A stretch of DNA of 38,299 nucleotides from Burkholderiales bacterium (GTDB lineage Bacteria > Pseudomonadota > Gammaproteobacteria > Burkholderiales > Ga0077523). Location: positions 1 through 38,299 of the forward strand of contig JALHMS010000038.1 of the NCBI GenBank assembly GCA_022843925.1. Direction: 5' to 3'. The number at the start of each line of letters is the position of its first letter. Position 1 is the stretch's first letter. Under the pieces are notes generated by a model. The model was given only the letters and a program-made list of their open reading frames with translations. It was not told the DNA's origin and did no database searches. The translations under genes and the position numbers were made by a program. Of the stretch, positions 33,715 through 38,299 are shown piece by piece.

Positions 33715-35797
33715 GCTCGTCCTCCTGCACGGCAGGCGCGGCGTCCTTGGGTGGCGCGGCCTCCTTGGGCGGCTTGGGTTCCTTGCCGAGGATCACGTAG
33801 TCGAACACGGCGCGCGCGATCGGCGCCGCGACCGATCCGCCGTGGCCCCCGTTCTCCACCAGGATCGCGAGTGCGAGTTTCGGGGCCTCGGCCGGCGCGT
33901 ACGCGATGTAGAGCGCGTGGTCACGGTACCGCTCGGGCGTGCGTGCTTCGTCGTACTTCTCGCCCGCCTTCATCCCCACGACCTGGGCCGTGCCGGTCTT
34001 GCCCGCGACCGCGTACTCGGCGCCGGAGAAGGCAGCGCCCGCCGTTCCGCCGGGCCGGTTCACGTCGATCATCGCGTTGCGCACGCGCTGGAGGTTCTCC
34101 TCGCTGATCGTGAACTTGTTGAAGGGCTGGGCCTCGATGGTGCGGCGCTCGCCCGACTGCGAGTCCTCGATCTGCCGGACGAGGTGCGGGCGGTAGACGA
34201 TCCCGCGGTTCGCGAGGATGGCGGTGGCGAACGCGAGCTGCACGGGTGTCGCCAGGTTGTAGCCCTGGCCGATGCCCACGGAGATCGTGTCCCCGCCGAA
34301 CCACTTCTGCTTGAAGCGCCGCATCTTCCACTCCTGCGACGGCAGCAGTCCCGTCGACTCGCCATCGATGTCGATGCCGGTGCGGCGCCCCAGTCCGAAC
34401 TGGCCGATGAAGCGATGGATGTTGTCGATGCCGAGGTCCTGGGCGAGTCCGTAGTAGTAGGTGTCGCACGAGATCACCAGCGACCGGTGGAGGTTCACCA
34501 TGCCGTGCCCGCCCTTCTTCCAGTCGCGGTAGACGTGACCCGCGCCGCCCAGCACGAAGAAGCCGGGGTCCGAGATCGTGTAGTCGGGCGTGCGCTTGCC
34601 CAGCTCCAGCCCCGCCAGCGCCATGAAGGGCTTGAACGTCGACCCGGGCGGATAGACGCCCTGCAGCGAGCGGTTGTTGAGGGGCTTGTCGGGGGAGTTG
34701 TTGAGGAGATCCCAGTTCTGGGAGTCGATGCCTTCCACGAAGAGGTTCGGATCGAAGCCGGGACGCGAGACGAAGGCGACCACGCCGCCCGTCGAGGGCT
34801 CGATGGCCACGAGGGCGCCGCGGAACTTGCCGAAGGCGCGTTCGGCGATCTCCTGCACCCGCAGGTCCAGCGCGAGATGGAGGTTGTTGCCGGACACCGG
34901 CAGCGTCGTGCGCAGCGTGCGCACCGAGCGTCCGCCGGCATCGGTCTCGACCTCCTCGAAACCGGCGACACCGTGGAGATCCTCTTCGTAGCGACCTTCC
35001 AGACCCACCTTGCCGATGTAGTCGGCGCCCCGGTAGTTCGCCGCGACACCGCGCTCCTCGAGCTTCGTCTGCTCCTTCTCGCTGATGCGGCCGATGTAGC
35101 CGATGACGTGGGAGGCGATCTCGCCGTTCGGGTAGTGGCGGAACAGGCGCGCGTTGATCTGCACCCCGGGAAACCGGTGGCGGTTCACGGAGAAGCGCGC
35201 GACCTCCTCATCCGTGAGCCGGGTCCGGACGGGCACGCTGTCGAGTTCACGGCGCTCGTCCAGCAGTTTGCGGAAGCGCTTGCGGTCGCGCGGCTGGATG
35301 TCGACCAGTTCGGACAGCTGGTCGAGCAGTTCGTCGAGCGGCCCGGCCGACTTGGGCGAGATCTCGAGCGTGTAGGCGGAATAGTTGTGCGCCAGCACCA
35401 CGCCGTTGCGGTCGAGGATCAGGCCGCGGTTCGGCACCACCGGCACGATCGAGATGCGGTTCTGCTCGGCGAGCGTCATGTAGTAGTCGTGCTGGATCAC
35501 CTGCAGATAGAAGAACCGCAGGAGCAGCACGAAGAAGAGGAGGACGACGCTCGCCGCGCAGACCGCGAGCCGCCAGTGGAAGCGCTCCAGTTCCCGCGAC
35601 AGATCGCGCATCTCGACGCCGCGCGCGTTCGGGCGGAATCCGGAGCGCGGGGGCCCGGCCGGCACCTTGAACGGGAGCCGTGACAGCCACATCCGGAACT
35701 TCGAAGGTCCGCGCGACACCTCGATGCCCCGCGCCGGCGGGCGGAACCCGGAGCGCGATCGACCGAAGGGCCATTTGAACGGGAGGCGGAAGAACAT
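33707..35797 (-). CDS. mrdA: Penicillin-binding protein 2 (peptidoglycan DD-transpeptidase MrdA)
   Basis: A 696-residue class B PBP from ATG 35797. The usual start region of the family (RDLSRELERFHWRLAV) is preceded by about 62 extra residues made of two similar halves (RLPFKWPFGRSRSGFRPPAR and RLPFKVPAGPPRSGFRPNAR), an internal duplication. The transmembrane helix is at about 80-100. The pedestal domain is followed by the transpeptidase with the SxxK nucleophile in PGSTFKPFMALAG (about 385), SCDTYYYG as the second motif and AGKTGTAQVVG as the KTG triad. MrdA cross-links new glycan made by RodA in the lateral wall. The C-terminus is Lys/Pro/Glu-rich. Confidence 0.95.
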   Translation of the reverse strand: MFFRLPFKWPFGRSRSGFRPPARGIEVSRGPSKFRMWLSRLPFKVPAGPPRSGFRPNARGVEMRDLSRELERFHWRLAVCAASVVLLFFVLLLRFFYLQVIQHDYYMTLAEQNRISIVPVVPNRGLILDRNGVVLAHNYSAYTLEISPKSAGPLDELLDQLSELVDIQPRDRKRFRKLLDERRELDSVPVRTRLTDEEVARFSVNRHRFPGVQINARLFRHYPNGEIASHVIGYIGRISEKEQTKLEERGVAANYRGADYIGKVGLEGRYEEDLHGVAGFEEVETDAGGRSVRTLRTTLPVSGNNLHLALDLRVQEIAERAFGKFRGALVAIEPSTGGVVAFVSRPGFDPNLFVEGIDSQNWDLLNNSPDKPLNNRSLQGVYPPGSTFKPFMALAGLELGKRTPDYTISDPGFFVLGGAGHVYRDWKKGGHGMVNLHRSLVISCDTYYYGLAQDLGIDNIHRFIGQFGLGRRTGIDIDGESTGLLPSQEWKMRRFKQKWFGGDTISVGIGQGYNLATPVQLAFATAILANRGIVYRPHLVRQIEDSQSGERRTIEAQPFNKFTISEENLQRVRNAMIDVNRPGGTAGAAFSGAEYAVAGKTGTAQVVGMKAGEKYDEARTPERYRDHALYIAYAPAEAPKLALAILVENGGHGGSVAAPIARAVFDYVILGKEPKPPKEAAPPKDAAPAVQEDEHD
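35595..35795 (-). repeat. Imperfect direct repeat at the 5' end of mrdA
   Basis: Two segments of about 70 bp, roughly 35605-35680 and 35715-35790, encode matching runs (RLPFK[W/V]P, RSGFRP, ARG[I/V]E[V/M]). The copies have diverged at many positions but keep phase, so the duplication extends the cytoplasmic N-terminus of PBP2 without breaking the frame. Confidence 0.75.
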
Positions 35798-35872
35798 GGG
35801 CGCTCGCCTCAGTGCCCCGGCCCCGGCCGGTTCCGGCGGACGGGGGCTGCGCTGGTCGGGGGCGCCAAGCGG

Positions 35873-36406
35873 TCAGACCTCGTTCGGATGGCGGCTGCGG
35901 CGCATCGGCAGCATCAATATGACCACGACGGCCGGCCAGAGCGCGGCGCCGGTGAGGCTCGACACGAAATACAGCATGTCAGGCGGCTCGGCACTCGCGG
36001 CGAGGCGCACCACGAGCTGGAGCGCCTGCTGGCCGAGGAGGATCCCGAGCACGTGCGCGATCTGGTAGCTCATCGGGAACATCTGGATGCGTCGGTGCAG
36101 GAAGATCCCCGCGAACGCCAGCGCGCAGTACGCCGCCGCGTGCTGACCGAAGAGGCTCGCATCGGCGACGTCCATCAGCAGGCCCATGACCCAAGCGGGC
36201 CAGAGCCCCACGCGATGCGCCTGGAAGACGCTCCAGTACAGCAGGATCACGGCGACGAAGTCGGGCATCGCGCTCGACACCCAGCCCGGGAGCGGGATCA
36301 GGTTGAGAAGGAGCGCTCCCAGCATCGTGACGAGGATGTAGCCGCCGCGGACCGGCAGCAGGATCTCGTCGTCGTGGATGTTGTCGCCGAGGCTGTTCCA
36401 GCTCAT
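35873..36406 (-). CDS. mreD: Rod shape-determining protein MreD
   Basis: A 177-residue membrane protein with five to six hydrophobic helices (for example GYILVTMLGALLLNLIPLPG, FVAVILLYWSVFQAHRVGLW and VVVILMLPMRRSR). ATG 36406 overlaps the mreC stop by four bases (ATGA). The DFVAVILLYW and GLLMDVADASLFGQHA segments are characteristic. MreD sits with MreC in the elongasome and influences PBP2/RodA activity. A 75-bp gap separates it from mrdA. Confidence 0.93.
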   Translation of the reverse strand: MSWNSLGDNIHDDEILLPVRGGYILVTMLGALLLNLIPLPGWVSSAMPDFVAVILLYWSVFQAHRVGLWPAWVMGLLMDVADASLFGQHAAAYCALAFAGIFLHRRIQMFPMSYQIAHVLGILLGQQALQLVVRLAASAEPPDMLYFVSSLTGAALWPAVVVILMLPMRRSRHPNEV

Positions 36407-37308
36407 GGTTTGCGCGGCGTCGGAGACGCGGTCGGTGCGACGGTCTTGCCCGCGGCGGCGAGAGGATTCTCGGGCCGTTCGGGGCCGGGAGACAGTACGA
36501 CGACCCGGTTGAAGCTGGACACGCCGGCGACCGGCGCGCAGTGGATCCGCGCGAACGACGCGGCATTCGGATCGATGCGCGTCACCTTTGCCACCGGCAG
36601 GCCTGGCGGGAAGGTCCCGTCGATGCCGGAAGTGACGAGCAGATCGCCCACCTGGATATCGGCGTTCACGGGCATGAAGCGAAGCTCGACGGCGCCATCG
36701 TGGCCCAGGCCGAAGGTGATCGAGCGTACCCCGCTGCGCACGTTCTGCACGGGGATCGACTGCGACTTGTCGGTGAGCAGAGAGACCTCCGACACCAGCG
36801 GGAACACGCGGGTGATCTGCCCGATCACGCCGCGGTGGTCGACCACCGGGAGGCCCGTCTTCATGTCGTGCATGGTTCCCCGATCGATCACCACCTTGCG
36901 GGTGAACGGGTCACGGCTCTCGTAGAGGATCTCGGCGACCGTCGGGGAGCGCCCCGGGACGGGCTCGGCGTTGACGATGCGGCGCAACTGCTCGTTCTCG
37001 GCCTCGAGGGCGCGCAGGCGTTGACTGGCCGCGCCGCTCAGCAGACGCTCGCGCTTCAGCTGCTCGTTCTCGCGGGAGAGCGAGGCCTGCGTCACGAAGA
37101 AGTCCCCCATCCGCGAGAACAGGGCGCCGGGCAGGGCGGCCACCTCCTGCAACGGGTAGAGCGCCACGGAGACGCCGGCGCGCATCTCCTCGAGATAGCG
37201 GAAGCGGACGTCGGCGACGATCAGCGTGATGGATACCAGAGAGAAGAAGGCCAGCCGGGTGAGGAGACTGGGACCGCGCTTGAAGATCGGCGCCGCGGAG
37301 GCTTGCAT
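36403..37308 (-). CDS. mreC: Rod shape-determining protein MreC
   Basis: A 301-residue bitopic protein starting at ATG 37308. A single transmembrane helix lies at residues about 17-35 (RLAFFSLVSITLIVADVRF). A coiled coil follows at about 70-110 (LSRENEQLKRERLL, LRALEAENEQLRRIV), then two six-stranded beta-barrel domains (KVVIDRGTMHDMKTGLPVVD and DIQVGDLLVTSGIDGTFPPG). The C-terminus is Pro/Ala-rich. MreC scaffolds the elongasome and activates PBP2. No Shine-Dalgarno precedes the ATG: the bases there are two exact copies of a 12-bp unit (GTTTCCGACCTG), which is unusual. Confidence 0.94.
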   Translation of the reverse strand: MQASAAPIFKRGPSLLTRLAFFSLVSITLIVADVRFRYLEEMRAGVSVALYPLQEVAALPGALFSRMGDFFVTQASLSRENEQLKRERLLSGAASQRLRALEAENEQLRRIVNAEPVPGRSPTVAEILYESRDPFTRKVVIDRGTMHDMKTGLPVVDHRGVIGQITRVFPLVSEVSLLTDKSQSIPVQNVRSGVRSITFGLGHDGAVELRFMPVNADIQVGDLLVTSGIDGTFPPGLPVAKVTRIDPNAASFARIHCAPVAGVSSFNRVVVLSPGPERPENPLAAAGKTVAPTASPTPRKP

Positions 37309-37332
37309 CAGGTCGGAAACCAGGTCGGAAAC
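37309..37332 (-). repeat. Perfect 12-bp tandem duplication directly before mreC start
   Basis: On the minus strand GTTTCCGACCTG occurs twice in a row and the second copy touches the ATG. It occupies the space where a ribosome binding site would be expected. The repeats read in frame as VSDL twice, but no start codon precedes them before an in-frame TGA. Confidence 0.8.
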
Positions 37333-37447
37333 CAGGCGGGAGGCGGGAGTGGCGCCACGCGCACCGGGCGGTCAGTCCCCCGGGAGGGAGTGGCGGCGGT
37401 GCGCGGAGAACGGGAAGTGAGGGGGATGTCGGTGAAAGGCACCGGTA

Positions 37448-38299
<852 letters not shown>

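Overview
The window reads as a GC-rich betaproteobacterial chromosome segment. The evidence is the conserved order mreB-mreC-mreD-mrdA-rodA-rlpA, a membrane-anchored cytochrome c5, an apaH gene, an olsB-olsA ornithine-lipid pair, a tRNA-Arg with an encoded CCA, and the generally high GC3. No rRNA gene or 16S marker is present, so the assignment below class level is open. Housekeeping DNA forms both ends and an accessory (probably horizontally acquired) block of roughly 19 kb lies between them.

Left flank (1-8.0 kb): a very large minus-strand surface protein starts at 5164 and runs off the left edge. It has an LEPR-like N-terminus, a DUF4347 domain, a beta-helix region and cadherin/CSPG-type repeats. 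A FkbM-type methyltransferase is transcribed divergently from it. Then come two exported small-family proteins (DUF4124 and DUF2279), both on the minus strand.

Accessory block (8.1-27.36 kb): from the left it holds a decayed helicase fragment with two in-frame stops, a VapBC toxin-antitoxin pair, about 1 kb with no recognisable gene, and two tandem paralogous caspase-FGE/SUMF1 fusion genes. The first paralogue carries an apparent one-base contraction in its signal peptide. Next is a type I restriction-modification locus (hsdM, hsdS, hsdR) with an oppositely oriented PIN/HTH toxin-antitoxin pair between hsdS and hsdR. The rightmost 5 kb is visibly less GC-rich. It holds a membrane-anchored GAF-like protein coupled to a SAM methyltransferase, a deoxynucleoside-kinase-like gene, an IS3-family transposase remnant, and an antiphage dCTP deaminase with a small, strongly translated-looking downstream ORF. 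The block ends at the 3' end of tRNA-Arg(CCG), a classic integration site, although no integrase or matching direct repeat was found by eye.

Right flank (27.37-38.3 kb): cytochrome c5 with a clear terminator, apaH, convergent olsA and olsB (ornithine lipids), a PfkB-family kinase, then rlpA-rodA-mrdA-mreD-mreC-mreB on the minus strand, the rod-shape/elongasome operon, with mreB cut by the window edge.

The most interesting part is the clustering of probable defence functions: caspase-like proteases with lectin-like FGE domains, type I RM, two PIN toxins, dCTP deaminase, and an uncharacterised membrane sensor/methyltransferase pair. The caspase-FGE tandem, the membrane sensor/methyltransferase pair and the small ORF overlapping the deaminase gene are the best candidates for something not yet described.
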